Origin: CAVTQZ01 sp963737015 | GTDB lineage: Bacteria > Actinomycetota > Acidimicrobiia > Acidimicrobiales > UBA8190 | Assembly (NCBI GenBank): GCA_963737015.1 | Contig: CAVTQZ010000001.1 | Coordinates: 310,001 to 374,000, forward strand | Reading direction: 5' to 3' | DNA: 64,000 nucleotides | Part shown: piece by piece, positions 16,990 through 25,452 of the stretch | Layout of the letters: each line of letters opens with the position of its first letter | Numbering within the stretch: the stretch's first letter is position 1 | The notes under the pieces: generated by a model | The model's input: only the letters and a program-made list of their open reading frames with translations | What the model was told of the DNA's origin: nothing | Database searches by the model: none | Made by a program: the position numbers and the translations under genes

Positions 16990-18399
16990 ATGGAGCCATC
17001 GGAGCTCGATGTGGTCGCAGAAGCTCTGGAGGCTGAGCTTCGTCCTTATCGTGACACCCACCACACGTTCACACGGTTGCCCGAGAAGGGCATGGACCGT
17101 GACGACATCCTCTCCGAGATGCGCGAGCTGGCATCGCTCGAGGAAAGGACCTGGCGCGAGGGTTTTGCCTCCGGCGCGGTCTATCACGGCAGTCCCGAGC
17201 ACGTCTCGTTCCTGAACGAGGTCTATGCCATCAACTCGCAGGCGAACCCTCTCCATCCCGAGCTGTGGCCGAGCGCGGTGAAGTACGAAGCGGAGATCGT
17301 CGCCATGACCGCAGCCATGCTCGGCGGGGGCGAGGGCGGGCTCGAGAGCGTGTGCGGGACCGTCTCCTCGGGTGGGACCGAGAGCATCCTGCTCTCGATG
17401 AGGACCTACAGGGACCAGGCGGTCGCCGAGCGCGGGATCGACGAGCCGGAGATCGTCGTACCCGTGAGCGCGCACGCCGCGTTCGACAAGGCCGCGACGT
17501 ACTTCGGTATGCGCCTGGTGCCCGTGCCGCTCGGTCGTGACTGGGGCGCCGACGTGCGCGCCGCCTCGAAGCTCATCAACTCGAACACGGTCGTGGTCGT
17601 GGGTTCCGCTCCGAACTACCCCCACGGGGTGATCGATCCGATCGAGGAGCTTTCGGATCTCGCGCTCTCGCGCGGCGTCGGCTTCCACGTCGACGCGTGC
17701 CTCGGGGGCTTCGTCCTCCCGTTCGCCCGCAAGCTCGGGCATCCGGTGCCACCTTTCGACTTCAGCCTCCCTGGAGTCACCTCGATCTCGGCGGACACGC
17801 ACAAGTTCGCCTTCGCGGCGAAGGGGACGTCGGTGATCCTCTACCGCAACCGCGAGCTGCGCCAGTACCAGTACTACCGCAACGCGTCGTGGATGGGTGG
17901 CCTGTACTACTCACCGACTTTCGCCGGCAGCCGCCCGGGCGCGCTCTTCGCAGAATGCTGGGCGGCCATGGTCTCCTTCGGCGAAGAGGGTTACACGATC
18001 GCAACGAAGGCGGTCCTCGAAGCCGCGGCGGTGATACGTCGCGGCATCGAGGCGATCGGGGACCTGAGGGTGCTCGGCGACCCCCTGTGGGTCATCGCGT
18101 TCGCATCGGACACCCTCGACGTCTACGCCGTGGTCGACCAGATGAGCCGCAGGGGGTGGAGCCTGAACGGCCTGCAGAACCCTCCTGCCGCGCACCTCTG
18201 CGTGACGTTGCGGCACGCGCAGCCGGGAGTCGCGAAACATTTCGTCGAGGACCTCCAAGATGCCGTATCAGAGGTGCGGAGCACTCCCGGCGCGCGCGGC
18301 GCCATGGCGCCCATCTACGGGATGGCGGGAGCGAAGAGGACACGCGGCACCGTGGAGGAGCTGTTGACCCGCTACGGCGATCTCCAGTTCAAGACCTGA
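16990..18399 (+). CDS. PLP-dependent decarboxylase, sphingosine-1-phosphate-lyase-like
   Basis: A 469-residue group II PLP decarboxylase. The pattern SGAVYHGSPEHVSFLNEVYA, TSGGTESILLSMRTYRD-like SSGGTESILLSM, VDACLGGFVLPFA and the lysine motif SADTHKFAFAAKG are those of sphingosine-1-phosphate lyase and its bacterial relatives, rather than glutamate decarboxylase. The likely reaction is retro-aldol cleavage or decarboxylation of a phospho-amino alcohol or amino acid; the substrate is not shown by the sequence. GGAG at 16979-16982 precedes ATG 16990. It follows the debranching enzyme by 60 bases. Confidence 0.83.
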   Translation: MEPSELDVVAEALEAELRPYRDTHHTFTRLPEKGMDRDDILSEMRELASLEERTWREGFASGAVYHGSPEHVSFLNEVYAINSQANPLHPELWPSAVKYEAEIVAMTAAMLGGGEGGLESVCGTVSSGGTESILLSMRTYRDQAVAERGIDEPEIVVPVSAHAAFDKAATYFGMRLVPVPLGRDWGADVRAASKLINSNTVVVVGSAPNYPHGVIDPIEELSDLALSRGVGFHVDACLGGFVLPFARKLGHPVPPFDFSLPGVTSISADTHKFAFAAKGTSVILYRNRELRQYQYYRNASWMGGLYYSPTFAGSRPGALFAECWAAMVSFGEEGYTIATKAVLEAAAVIRRGIEAIGDLRVLGDPLWVIAFASDTLDVYAVVDQMSRRGWSLNGLQNPPAAHLCVTLRHAQPGVAKHFVEDLQDAVSEVRSTPGARGAMAPIYGMAGAKRTRGTVEELLTRYGDLQFKT

Positions 18400-18435
18400 C
18401 ACTGCGTCTTTCGAGCGCGCTGGTAGCGTGCGGTC

Positions 18436-18552
18436 GTGGCCGACTCATCGAAGCTCTTCAAGCGCGCCGCAGCGGCGGCGGGCCTTGCGGGGACCATCGC
18501 CAGCATCTGGTGGTTCGCTCTTCGTCCGAGGCTGAAGAAACGCGACAGCTGA
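18436..18552 (+). CDS. Small membrane protein, 38 aa
   Basis: GTG 18436 opens a 38-residue frame with one hydrophobic helix (GLAGTIASIWWFAL) flanked by basic residues and ending RPRLKKRDS. The arrangement is that of a single-pass small membrane protein. It lies 36 bases after the PLP decarboxylase in the same direction. No family is recognised and the upstream ribosome-binding site is weak, so the call rests on composition and position. Confidence 0.4.
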   Translation: MADSSKLFKRAAAAAGLAGTIASIWWFALRPRLKKRDS

Positions 18553-18595
18553 GCAGCCACAGCTGAACCGCCTCTGAACAGCTGAAGCGGCCCTG

Positions 18596-19415
18596 TCACC
18601 GAGCCGAGACGATCGCCGGCAGCACCTCGCTTATCTGCCCGCGCACGACGACGTCGGCTATGTGGTCGTACTCGGTGGGCTCGCCGTTCACGATCACGAC
18701 CTTCGCCCCTGCGAGGCGGGCGGTGGGGACGAGGCCGGCGACGGGATAGACGGAGAGCGTCGAACCGACGGCGAGCAACAGGTCGCAACCAGCCGCCGCA
18801 CGTTCCGCGCGCTCGAGATCCTCGGGCACGAGGTTCTGGCCGAAGCTGATCGTCGCCGACTTGAGGATGCCTCCGCACTTGGCGCCGCCGCCGGCACCTG
18901 CGGGCGCCAGGCATTCCGGGTCGGCCTCGCCGGCCTCCACGCGCTCGAGCACTTCGGGCATCGCAAGACGCGTGCCCGCAGCTCATGCAGATCGCCTCGC
19001 GCATACTGCCGTGGATCTCGACGATCAGCGCCGGATCGTTCCCGGCGGCGTGGTGCAGACCATCGACGTTCTGCGTCACGAGCGTGTCGAGGATGCCCCT
19101 CTTCTCGAGCTCGACGAATGCGAGGTGACCCGGGTTCGGGTCGGCCCCCCACCTCGGCGATTCGAGACGATTGCGCCAGCTGGCCCGGCGCGCTTGTGGG
19201 TCCGACATGTACACCTGGAGGGTCGCGAGCCTCTCCGCTTCGGGGTTCTTCGTCCAGACGCCCTGCGGGCCGCGAAAGTCCGGAATGCCCGAGTCGGTCG
19301 ATATCCCTGCACCGGTGAGAACGACGACTCTCTTCGCCGCTGCGAGGAGACCGCGCGCCCTCTGCAGCGCGTCTCGAGCCTGCGTCCGGGCCGGATGGGA
19401 GTCCTCGGCTGCCAC
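18596..19415 (-). CDS. Sir2-family NAD-dependent protein deacylase, frameshifted
   Basis: Sirtuins remove acyl groups from lysines using NAD. The first frame has VVVLTGAGISTDSGIPDFRG, the catalytic His region TQNVDGLHHAAG, and EIHGSMREAICMSCG with the first zinc Cys pair. It breaks after MSCG near 18980. The next frame resumes at once with MPEVLERVEAGEADPEC, the second zinc pair (C then CGGILK), SFGQNLVP and VGSTLSVYPVAGL. Deleting one G from GGGC restores CMSCGTRLAMPEV. The loop between the last two Cys is enlarged. GTG 19415 gives a normal start. The lesion may be a base-call error. Confidence 0.82.
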
Positions 19416-19497
19416 TCGACGATCTTCGCACGCCCGGCGGAAGAGGCGGCAGCCGGCGGTAGGTTCACAACGAGGATCTCGAGGGGATGATCGTGCC

Positions 19498-20862
19498 ATG
19501 GCTATAGCGACGGTGAACCCGGCCACAGAGGAAACCGAGAAGGAATTCGCACCGCTCGGCGACGAGGAGATCGACGCGAAGCTCGACGCCGCGGTGGCTG
19601 CGTTCGTGTCTCTCAGAGACACGTCGTTCGAAGAGCGCGGCCGGTGGGCGACGTCGGCGGCGGACCTCCTCGAGGCTGAGCTGCCCGAGCTCGCCCGCGT
19701 GGTCACCACGGAGATGGGCAAGACCTTCGCCGCGGCCAAAGGGGAGGTCGCAAAGTGCGCGATGGCGCTGCGCTGGTTCGCCGATCATGCAGAGGAGTAC
19801 CTCGCCGACGAGGTCGTGTCGACGAAGGCATCGGACAGCCGGATCGTCTACCGCCCAATGGGCCCTGTGCTCGCGGTGATGCCGTGGAACTTCCCGATGT
19901 GGCAGGTGATGCGCTTCGCCGCGCCCGCTCTCATGGCGGGCAACGTCGGTCTCCTGAAGCACTCCTCGAACGTCCCGCAGACCTCGCTCGCGATCGAGGA
20001 CCTCTTTCTGCGAGCCGGGTTCCCGCGCGGCGCATTCCAGAGCCTTCTGATCGGCTCGGAGAAGGTCCCTTCGATCATCGAGGACGCAAGGGTGCGAGCG
20101 GTCACGCTCACGGGTTCCGAAGGCGCGGGACGTTCCGTGGCCGAGGCGGCCGGCCGGGCGCTAAAGAAGTCGGTCCTGGAGCTCGGGGGCAGCGATCCCT
20201 TCATCGTGATGCCGTCCGCCGACCTGGAACACGCCATCTCCATAGCGGTCGAGGCGAGGGTTCAGAACAACGGCCAGAGCTGCATTGCCGCAAAGCGATT
20301 CATCATCCATCGCGACATCCACGACGAATTCGAGAAGGGCTTCGTATCGAAGATGGAAAGCCTCACCGTCGGCGACCCCTTCGACCCGGCCACCGAGGTC
20401 GGTCCGCTCGCGCTGCGCCAGGGTCGCGAGGACGTCGAGTCACAGGTGTCCGATGCCGTCGAAAAGGGTGCCACCGTCCTCTGCGGAGGTGAGGTGCCCG
20501 AGGGTCGGGGCTGGTACTACCCGCCGACGGTGCTCGCCGGTCTGACACCTCAGATGCGCGTACACAGCGAAGAGGTGTTCGGCCCGGTGGCGATGCTCTA
20601 CAGCGTGGAAGGCCTCGACGAGGCGATCGAGCTCGCGAACTCGACGAGCTTCGGACTCGGTGCGAGCGCGTGGACCACGGATGCCTCAGAGCGCCGCCGC
20701 TTCGTCGAGGACTTGGACGCGGGCATGGTGTTCATGAACGCGTTGGTCGCTTCGATGCCCGAGCTGCCGTTCGGAGGGACGAAGAGCTCGGGTTACGGAA
20801 GGGAGCTCGCGGCCCTCGGCATCAGGGAATTCTGCGAAGCGAAGACGGTCTACGTGGCCTGA
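19498..20862 (+). CDS. NAD(P)-dependent succinate-semialdehyde dehydrogenase-like enzyme
   Basis: A 454-residue aldehyde dehydrogenase. The N-terminus (MAIATVNPATEETEKEF) and the short length match the SSADH/GabD2 type. Conserved elements are MPWNFPMWQVMR, the catalytic Glu in LELGGSDPF, the catalytic Cys in NNGQSCIAAKR, and EVFGPVAML. It oxidises a semialdehyde, probably succinic, to the acid. ATG 19498 is preceded by GAGGGG. The gene is convergent with the MarR gene, with 10 bases between them, and divergent from the sirtuin. Confidence 0.87.
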   Translation: MAIATVNPATEETEKEFAPLGDEEIDAKLDAAVAAFVSLRDTSFEERGRWATSAADLLEAELPELARVVTTEMGKTFAAAKGEVAKCAMALRWFADHAEEYLADEVVSTKASDSRIVYRPMGPVLAVMPWNFPMWQVMRFAAPALMAGNVGLLKHSSNVPQTSLAIEDLFLRAGFPRGAFQSLLIGSEKVPSIIEDARVRAVTLTGSEGAGRSVAEAAGRALKKSVLELGGSDPFIVMPSADLEHAISIAVEARVQNNGQSCIAAKRFIIHRDIHDEFEKGFVSKMESLTVGDPFDPATEVGPLALRQGREDVESQVSDAVEKGATVLCGGEVPEGRGWYYPPTVLAGLTPQMRVHSEEVFGPVAMLYSVEGLDEAIELANSTSFGLGASAWTTDASERRRFVEDLDAGMVFMNALVASMPELPFGGTKSSGYGRELAALGIREFCEAKTVYVA

Positions 20863-20872
20863 GCGCGCAGCG

Positions 20873-21430
20873 TCAGTCGTGCCAGCCCAGGGACCAGTGG
20901 ACCTCAGGCGCCTCGCTCGTGGCTGCAGCGAGAACGTTCAGGGAGACGACCAGCTGGTTGCGCGTGCCGCGGGGGATGAGCTTGAGAAGTTCGCGCACGT
21001 CGGCCCTACGGCGCTCGATGACGCCTTCGACGATCTGCCTGCCCGCGGCGGTGACCTCGAGGTTCACCTCCCGGCGGTCGATCTCGTCGCGCGTGCGGGT
21101 GATGAGTCCCTTGCGCACGAGGCGGTCGCACATCCTCGTCGCCGTCGAAGGACTCACGCCGAGCGACGAAGCGAGGTCGGCGAGACGCCTGCCCCCGCCG
21201 TAGGTGAGGGTGACCAACGTGCGGTACTGCGGGAGGGTGACCTCCTCGTCACTTTCGCCCAACGACCGGACGGCGATTCCCACGAGAGCCCGGCTCGCCC
21301 GGATGATGGAGTCGGTGACCTCGTCGTCGTCGGGGACGACCCCGGCCCCTCCGCCACCCTGTGCCCGCGTCGCCGGAGCGGCCGAGCCTGCGTCGCTACC
21401 GGCAGGCATCGTCGTCGCGGCTGCAGCCAT
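20873..21430 (-). CDS. MarR-family transcriptional regulator
   Basis: A winged-helix regulator. After a 50-residue Ala/Gly-rich leader comes the family core: VTLPQYRTLVTLTYGG, LADLASSLGVSPSTATRMCDRLVRKGLI as the recognition helix, and TRTRDEIDRREVNLEVT as the wing. ATG 21430 is chosen; GTG 21466 would add 12 residues. An imperfect palindrome 60-80 bases upstream (21492-21509) may be its own operator. The MarR ligand is unknown; a divergent target would be the siroheme gene side, but that is transcribed in the same direction. Confidence 0.82.
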   Translation of the reverse strand: MAAAATTMPAGSDAGSAAPATRAQGGGGAGVVPDDDEVTDSIIRASRALVGIAVRSLGESDEEVTLPQYRTLVTLTYGGGRRLADLASSLGVSPSTATRMCDRLVRKGLITRTRDEIDRREVNLEVTAAGRQIVEGVIERRRADVRELLKLIPRGTRNQLVVSLNVLAAATSEAPEVHWSLGWHD

Positions 21431-21491
21431 TGCCTCGCCCCCGGTCAGCCGGTCGATACTTTCCACCCAACAAGTATGCCGTATGGGGGGT

Positions 21492-21509
21492 AATTGTTGT
21501 CCAGTAATT
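21492..21509. promoter_or_regulatory. Candidate MarR operator
   Basis: AATTGTTGTCCAGTAATT is an imperfect dyad (half-sites AATTGTTGT and AATTACTGG, 6 of 9 matching) in an A+T-rich patch immediately upstream of the MarR gene. Position and composition fit an autoregulatory operator. Confidence 0.3.
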
Positions 21510-21531
21510 TTGAAAAGGCGTCCGTCGGGCC

Positions 21532-22233
21532 TCAGCCCGCCTGCCCGGGCCCGCCTCCGGAGGGGCGACCGAGCTCCTTTTCGACCAGGGCCCGAGCCTC
21601 GTCGATGCGCCCGGAAGCCACGAGACCAGGGACGGGACCGGCGAGCAGGTGCGACCAATCGAAGGATTCGGTGCTCTCGCCCCTGGCCTTGAGCCTGCTC
21701 CGGACCTCTGCGAGCAGTCCTGCGAGGGCGCCCACCGAACCCATCGAGTTTCCGAGTTCCTCGGCGATGCGGTCCCTCAGCCAACTGGACAGCGCTGGGC
21801 TCGTGCCGGAACTCGAGACCGCGACCGTCACCGGACCGTCGCGGAGCACGGCGGGAAGGACAAAGGTGCAATTGGCGGAGTCGTCGGCGCTGTTGACCCA
21901 GACACCGGCTGCGAGCGCGTCCCGATGGACCTGCGCGTCGGTCTCCGCATCGTTCGTCGCCGTGAAGACGAGGCTGTAGCGGCCCGCTTCGCCCGGCTCG
22001 TAGCGGCGCAGCTCGATCTTCAACGGAGGCCCGTCTATGCCGTCTATCGCCCCTTCCGTTGCGAGCACCGTGACCGCCTCGTGCACACGCGGGGCGACGA
22101 CGGTCACCGCGGCCCTCGATGCGAGAAGCCCACGGATCTTCCGTGCAGCCACCTTCCCGCCGCCGACCACCAGACACCGCTTTCCCTCGAGGACGAGCCC
22201 GACGGGATAGACGGGTGCGACGTCTCCGTCCAC
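21532..22233 (-). CDS. Siroheme synthase (precorrin-2 dehydrogenase / ferrochelatase, Met8/CysG-N type)
   Basis: Met8-type enzymes oxidise precorrin-2 with NAD and insert iron to make siroheme, the cofactor of sulfite reductase. The 233-residue protein has the Rossmann motif VVGGGKVAARKI, then VFTATNDAE, VNSADDSANCTFVLPAVL and the helical C-terminal domain with VSSSGTSPALSSWLRDRI. It is 15 bases downstream of cysN in the same direction and faces the sulfite reductase gene across the cysD-cysH promoter region, which is the expected context. The methyltransferase (CysG C-terminal) part is absent and must be elsewhere. Confidence 0.88.
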   Translation of the reverse strand: MDGDVAPVYPVGLVLEGKRCLVVGGGKVAARKIRGLLASRAAVTVVAPRVHEAVTVLATEGAIDGIDGPPLKIELRRYEPGEAGRYSLVFTATNDAETDAQVHRDALAAGVWVNSADDSANCTFVLPAVLRDGPVTVAVSSSGTSPALSSWLRDRIAEELGNSMGSVGALAGLLAEVRSRLKARGESTESFDWSHLLAGPVPGLVASGRIDEARALVEKELGRPSGGGPGQAG

Positions 22234-22248
22234 GCGCCTTCGCCCTCG

Positions 22249-23586
22249 CTAGCCGGTGGGGGCTGGGTTTGCCGTGGTGGTCGCGGACGCAGTGACCGCA
22301 GTGGCCGCAGTGGCCGCAGCGGCGGGCGTGCTGAATGCGGGTGGGCCCACCATGCCGGCGGCGACGGTGGCGCTCGTCGACTCGTCGATGACGACGAAGC
22401 TGCCCGTGACCCGGTTGGTGCGGTACGGGTCGATCGCCAGAGGGGTGCCGACCGATAGCTCCACGACCCCGATCTCGTTGTCCGCGATCTCCGAGGCCGG
22501 GGCGAGCTCGAGGTTTGCGATGTCCAGTCTCGAGCGCACAGCAGACACGATCGCACGTCCGACGCGCGTGGTGTGCTTGACCCGGAAGCGCTGCCCCGCC
22601 TGCACGGGCCTTTCTCCGAACCAGCACAGGGTGGCGACGAGCTCTCGTTCCACCTCGGGTGGGTTGTCGAGCGTCGCGATCATGTCGCCGCGGGAGACGT
22701 CGAGGTCGTCCTCGAGGTGCACGGTCACCGACATCCTCGCGGTCGCCTCTTCGAGCTCGTCGTCGAAGGTGCCGAGGCTCGCGATCCGGGTGCGTGTGCC
22801 ACTCGGCAGCACGACGACCTCGTCCCCCTTTCTCAGTGGGCCACCCGTGATCATCCCCGCGTAGCTCCTCCCCCCGCCTGGATGGCGCGTCACCCACTGC
22901 ACCGCGAGGCGCGCACCCGCTCCGCCTTCCGTCGCCCATGCTCCTGCATCTGCCCGCTCGAGGGCTTCGAGGACCGTGGGCCCGTCGTACCAGGGGCTGT
23001 GCTGCGAGCGGCGTGCGACGTTGTCGCCGTCGAGAGCGCAGACCGGCACGCTCACGACGCTCTCGACCCCGAGCCGCGAAGCGAGGAGGCGGGCTTCGCC
23101 GTCTATTCCGGCGAACGCACCCTGTTCCCAGCCGGTGAGATCCATCTTGTTCACGGCCACCACCATGTGGCGCACGCCGAGGAGCGCCGCAATGCAACAG
23201 TGCCTGCGAGTCTGCTCGCGCAGGCCCGCGGTCGCGTCGATCACCACCACGACGAGGTCCGCGGTGGACGCTCCGGTCGCCATGTTGCGCGTGTACTGCA
23301 CGTGACCCGGGCAGTCGGCGATGACGAGCTTGCGCTTCGGGGTCGTGGCGTAGCGGTACGCCACGTCGATCGTTATGCCCTGGTCGCGCTCGGCCCGCAG
23401 GCCGTCGGTGATGTAGGAGAGGTCGACCCCGTCGACACCGCGGCGGCGGCTCGCCTGCGAGAGGGCTTCGAGCTGGTCGTCGAAGAGCTGCTTCGTGTCG
23501 TGGAGCAACCGGCCTATGAGGGTCGACTTGCCGTCGTCGACCGAGCCCACCGCAGCGAGGCGGAGGAGCTCTGAGCCTTCACTCAG
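22249..23586 (-). CDS. cysN: Sulfate adenylyltransferase subunit 1, CysN (GTPase)
   Basis: CysN is the GTPase subunit that drives sulfate activation to APS with CysD. G1 (GSVDDGKST), G3 (DCPGH) and G4 (NKMD) are clear, followed by two beta-barrel domains. The C-terminus is a low-complexity Ala/Thr tail coded by short GCAGTGGCC-like repeats. There is no APS-kinase (CysC) extension. The conserved leader LLRLAAVGSVDDGK lies upstream of the only GTG. CTG 23586 gives a normal start, overlaps the cysD stop as CTGA, and is preceded by GGGAGGG seven bases away, so a CTG start is likely. Confidence 0.92.
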   Translation of the reverse strand: MSEGSELLRLAAVGSVDDGKSTLIGRLLHDTKQLFDDQLEALSQASRRRGVDGVDLSYITDGLRAERDQGITIDVAYRYATTPKRKLVIADCPGHVQYTRNMATGASTADLVVVVIDATAGLREQTRRHCCIAALLGVRHMVVAVNKMDLTGWEQGAFAGIDGEARLLASRLGVESVVSVPVCALDGDNVARRSQHSPWYDGPTVLEALERADAGAWATEGGAGARLAVQWVTRHPGGGRSYAGMITGGPLRKGDEVVVLPSGTRTRIASLGTFDDELEEATARMSVTVHLEDDLDVSRGDMIATLDNPPEVERELVATLCWFGERPVQAGQRFRVKHTTRVGRAIVSAVRSRLDIANLELAPASEIADNEIGVVELSVGTPLAIDPYRTNRVTGSFVVIDESTSATVAAGMVGPPAFSTPAAAATAATAVTASATTTANPAPTG

Positions 23587-24569
23587 AAATAGCCCTCCCG
23601 CTTTCGGTCCTCCATCGAGGACTCACTGAAGCGGTCGTCCGCACGCGTCGCGCCGCGCTCGCTCACACGCGAGGCGGCGATCTCGGCGATCACCTCGTCC
23701 ACGGTCGAGGCCTGTGAGCGGACTGCGCCCGTGCAGGTCGCATCTCCCACCGTACGAAAACGCACGGTCGCGCTCTCGGTCGCCTCGCCCGGCCCGGGCG
23801 TGATCCACTCACTCACCGCCAGCAGCATCGCGTCGCGCTCCACGACATTCCTCTCGTGCGCGAAGTAGATCGACGGAAGGGAGATCCGCTCCCGGCGGAT
23901 GTACTGCCAGACGTCGAGCTCGGTCCAGTCAGAGAGAGGGAAGGCCCTGACGTGCTCACCGGGCCGGACCTGCCCGTGATACAGGTGCCAGAGCTCGGGC
24001 CTCTGGGCTTTCGGGTCCCACTGGCCGAAGGAGTCCCGGAAGGAGAGCACCCGCTCCTTGGCGCGCGCCTTGTCCTCGTCGCGCCGCGCACCTCCGATGC
24101 ACGCGTCGAAGCCATGCTCGGCGATCGCGTCGAGGAGCGTGACGCTCTGCAGGCGGTTCCGTGAACGGCCCGGCCCCGGATCGGCCACGCGCCCAGCCTC
24201 GATCGACCGCTCTACCGAGGCGACGATCAACTCCTCGCCGAGCTCGGCCATCTGCTTGTCCCTGAACTCCACGACCTCGCCGAAGTTGTGTCCGGTGTCG
24301 ACGTGCATCACGGGGAAGGGAAAGCGCGCGGGCCTAAAAGCCTTCTCGGCGAGACGAAGGAGGACCGCCGAGTCCTTTCCCCCGCTGAAGAGGAGCACGG
24401 GCCGCTCGCACTCTGCGGCGACCTCTCTCATTACGAAGACGGCGTGCGCCTCGAGGAGGTCGAGGTGATCCGGCTGGCGCCTCGGGGTCCCGACAGTCCC
24501 GGATCCGGACCCTCTTCGAGGTTGCGACGTGACGTCGTGCCTGCTTGGAGCGTCGATCGTGGTCGTCAT
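23583..24569 (-). CDS. cysD: Sulfate adenylyltransferase subunit 2, CysD
   Basis: CysD catalyses APS formation from ATP and sulfate. The 328-residue protein has the PP-loop SGGKDSAVLLRL, MHVDTGHNFGE, GFDACIGGARRDEDKARAKER and the C-terminal GDATCTGAVRS and SSMEDRKREGYF, all standard. An extra N-terminal leader of about 30 Ser/Thr/Arg-rich residues precedes the domain. It forms a unit with cysN and the siroheme gene, divergent from cysH. Confidence 0.95.
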   Translation of the reverse strand: MTTTIDAPSRHDVTSQPRRGSGSGTVGTPRRQPDHLDLLEAHAVFVMREVAAECERPVLLFSGGKDSAVLLRLAEKAFRPARFPFPVMHVDTGHNFGEVVEFRDKQMAELGEELIVASVERSIEAGRVADPGPGRSRNRLQSVTLLDAIAEHGFDACIGGARRDEDKARAKERVLSFRDSFGQWDPKAQRPELWHLYHGQVRPGEHVRAFPLSDWTELDVWQYIRRERISLPSIYFAHERNVVERDAMLLAVSEWITPGPGEATESATVRFRTVGDATCTGAVRSQASTVDEVIAEIAASRVSERGATRADDRFSESSMEDRKREGYF

Positions 24570-24610
24570 CGAGGAGGCACCGTCCCGAAAATGCTCAAAT
24601 CCTGATCCGA

Positions 24611-24628
24611 ATAGTCATGTATATTATC
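24611..24628. promoter_or_regulatory. A+T-rich promoter core between cysD and cysH
   Basis: The 208-base gap between the divergent cysD and cysH genes holds an A+T-rich block (ATAGTCATGTATATTATC) in otherwise G+C-rich DNA. TATATT can serve as a -10 toward cysH, and TATACATGACTATT on the other strand toward cysD. The partial symmetry suggests an operator but no family can be named. Confidence 0.4.
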
Positions 24629-24777
24629 GGGAGGTCGACCGGGCAAATCGGTTCCCTCGGAAAGCCGAGGGCGGTCGGCTGAGTCCCACTCCCGTTCCGC
24701 CGTGGCCAGAATTGGCGTTTCCCCAGGTCCACCCGGTCCCGGTTCAACCGTCCGAGAGCAACAGAAAGGAACCGAAG

Positions 24778-25452
24778 ATGGTCGCAGCCACTCGAGCCGA
24801 CATCGACCTCGCCGAGCTCTCCGCGCGATCACAGGAGTTCGAGACCGAGCCCGCGACCAAGGTGATCTCCTGGGCAGCGGAACGTTTCGGTTCACGGATC
24901 TCGCTCGCCTGTTCCTTCCAGGACTGCGTGATCGTCGACCTGGCCGTCCGCGTGGACCCCGGTATCGAGGTCCTCTTTCTGGACACGGGTTACCACTTCG
25001 CCGAGACCCTCGCTTTCGTCGAGCAGGTCCGGGACCTCTACGACCTGAACCTGCGCGTCGTGACTCCGGGGCCCGAGGCCGACGCCTGGCCGTGCGGCAC
25101 CGAGAGGTGCTGCGACCTGCGCAAGGTCGTTCCGCTCGACAATGCGCTTTCGGGTCGCGAGGCCTGGATGACCGGCATCAAGCGCTGCGACGCCGCGACG
25201 CGCGCCGACACCCCGATCGTGTCGTGGGACGAGGTGCGCGGTCTCGTGAAGGTGAACCCGGTGGCAACCTGGACGGACGTCGACATCGACGGGTATCTGC
25301 GCGACCACTCGCTTCCCGTGCACCCGCTCGTGGCGAGGGGATACCTGTCCATCGGCTGCGCGCCCACCACGCGTCCCGTCGAGCCCGGCGAGGACCCACG
25401 CGCCGGCCGCTGGGCGGACAGCGACAAGACCGAGTGCGGGTTGCACGCCTAA
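24778..25452 (+). CDS. cysH: Adenylyl-sulfate (APS) reductase, CysH
   Basis: CysH reduces APS to sulfite and AMP with thioredoxin. The 224-residue protein has SLACSFQDCV, DTGYHFAET, the Cys pair ERCCDLRK, IKRCDAATRA and the C-terminal catalytic TECGLHA. The Cys pair is typical of Fe-S-containing APS reductases, and the absence of cysC in this locus also fits APS as substrate. In the second ligand motif, usually GCxPCT, the sequence reads GCAPTTRPV, so the fourth expected [4Fe-4S] Cys is Thr. ATG 24778 has AAAGGA at 24766-24771. It overlaps nothing but is directly followed by the sulfite reductase ATG. Confidence 0.9.
   Translation: MVAATRADIDLAELSARSQEFETEPATKVISWAAERFGSRISLACSFQDCVIVDLAVRVDPGIEVLFLDTGYHFAETLAFVEQVRDLYDLNLRVVTPGPEADAWPCGTERCCDLRKVVPLDNALSGREAWMTGIKRCDAATRADTPIVSWDEVRGLVKVNPVATWTDVDIDGYLRDHSLPVHPLVARGYLSIGCAPTTRPVEPGEDPRAGRWADSDKTECGLHA

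Noticed and set aside
20873..23197. A 774-residue minus-strand open frame
   Set aside because: Only its last part is real (MarR, ending at 20873). Upstream it runs antiphase through the siroheme and cysN genes and is Arg/Gly-rich without family features.
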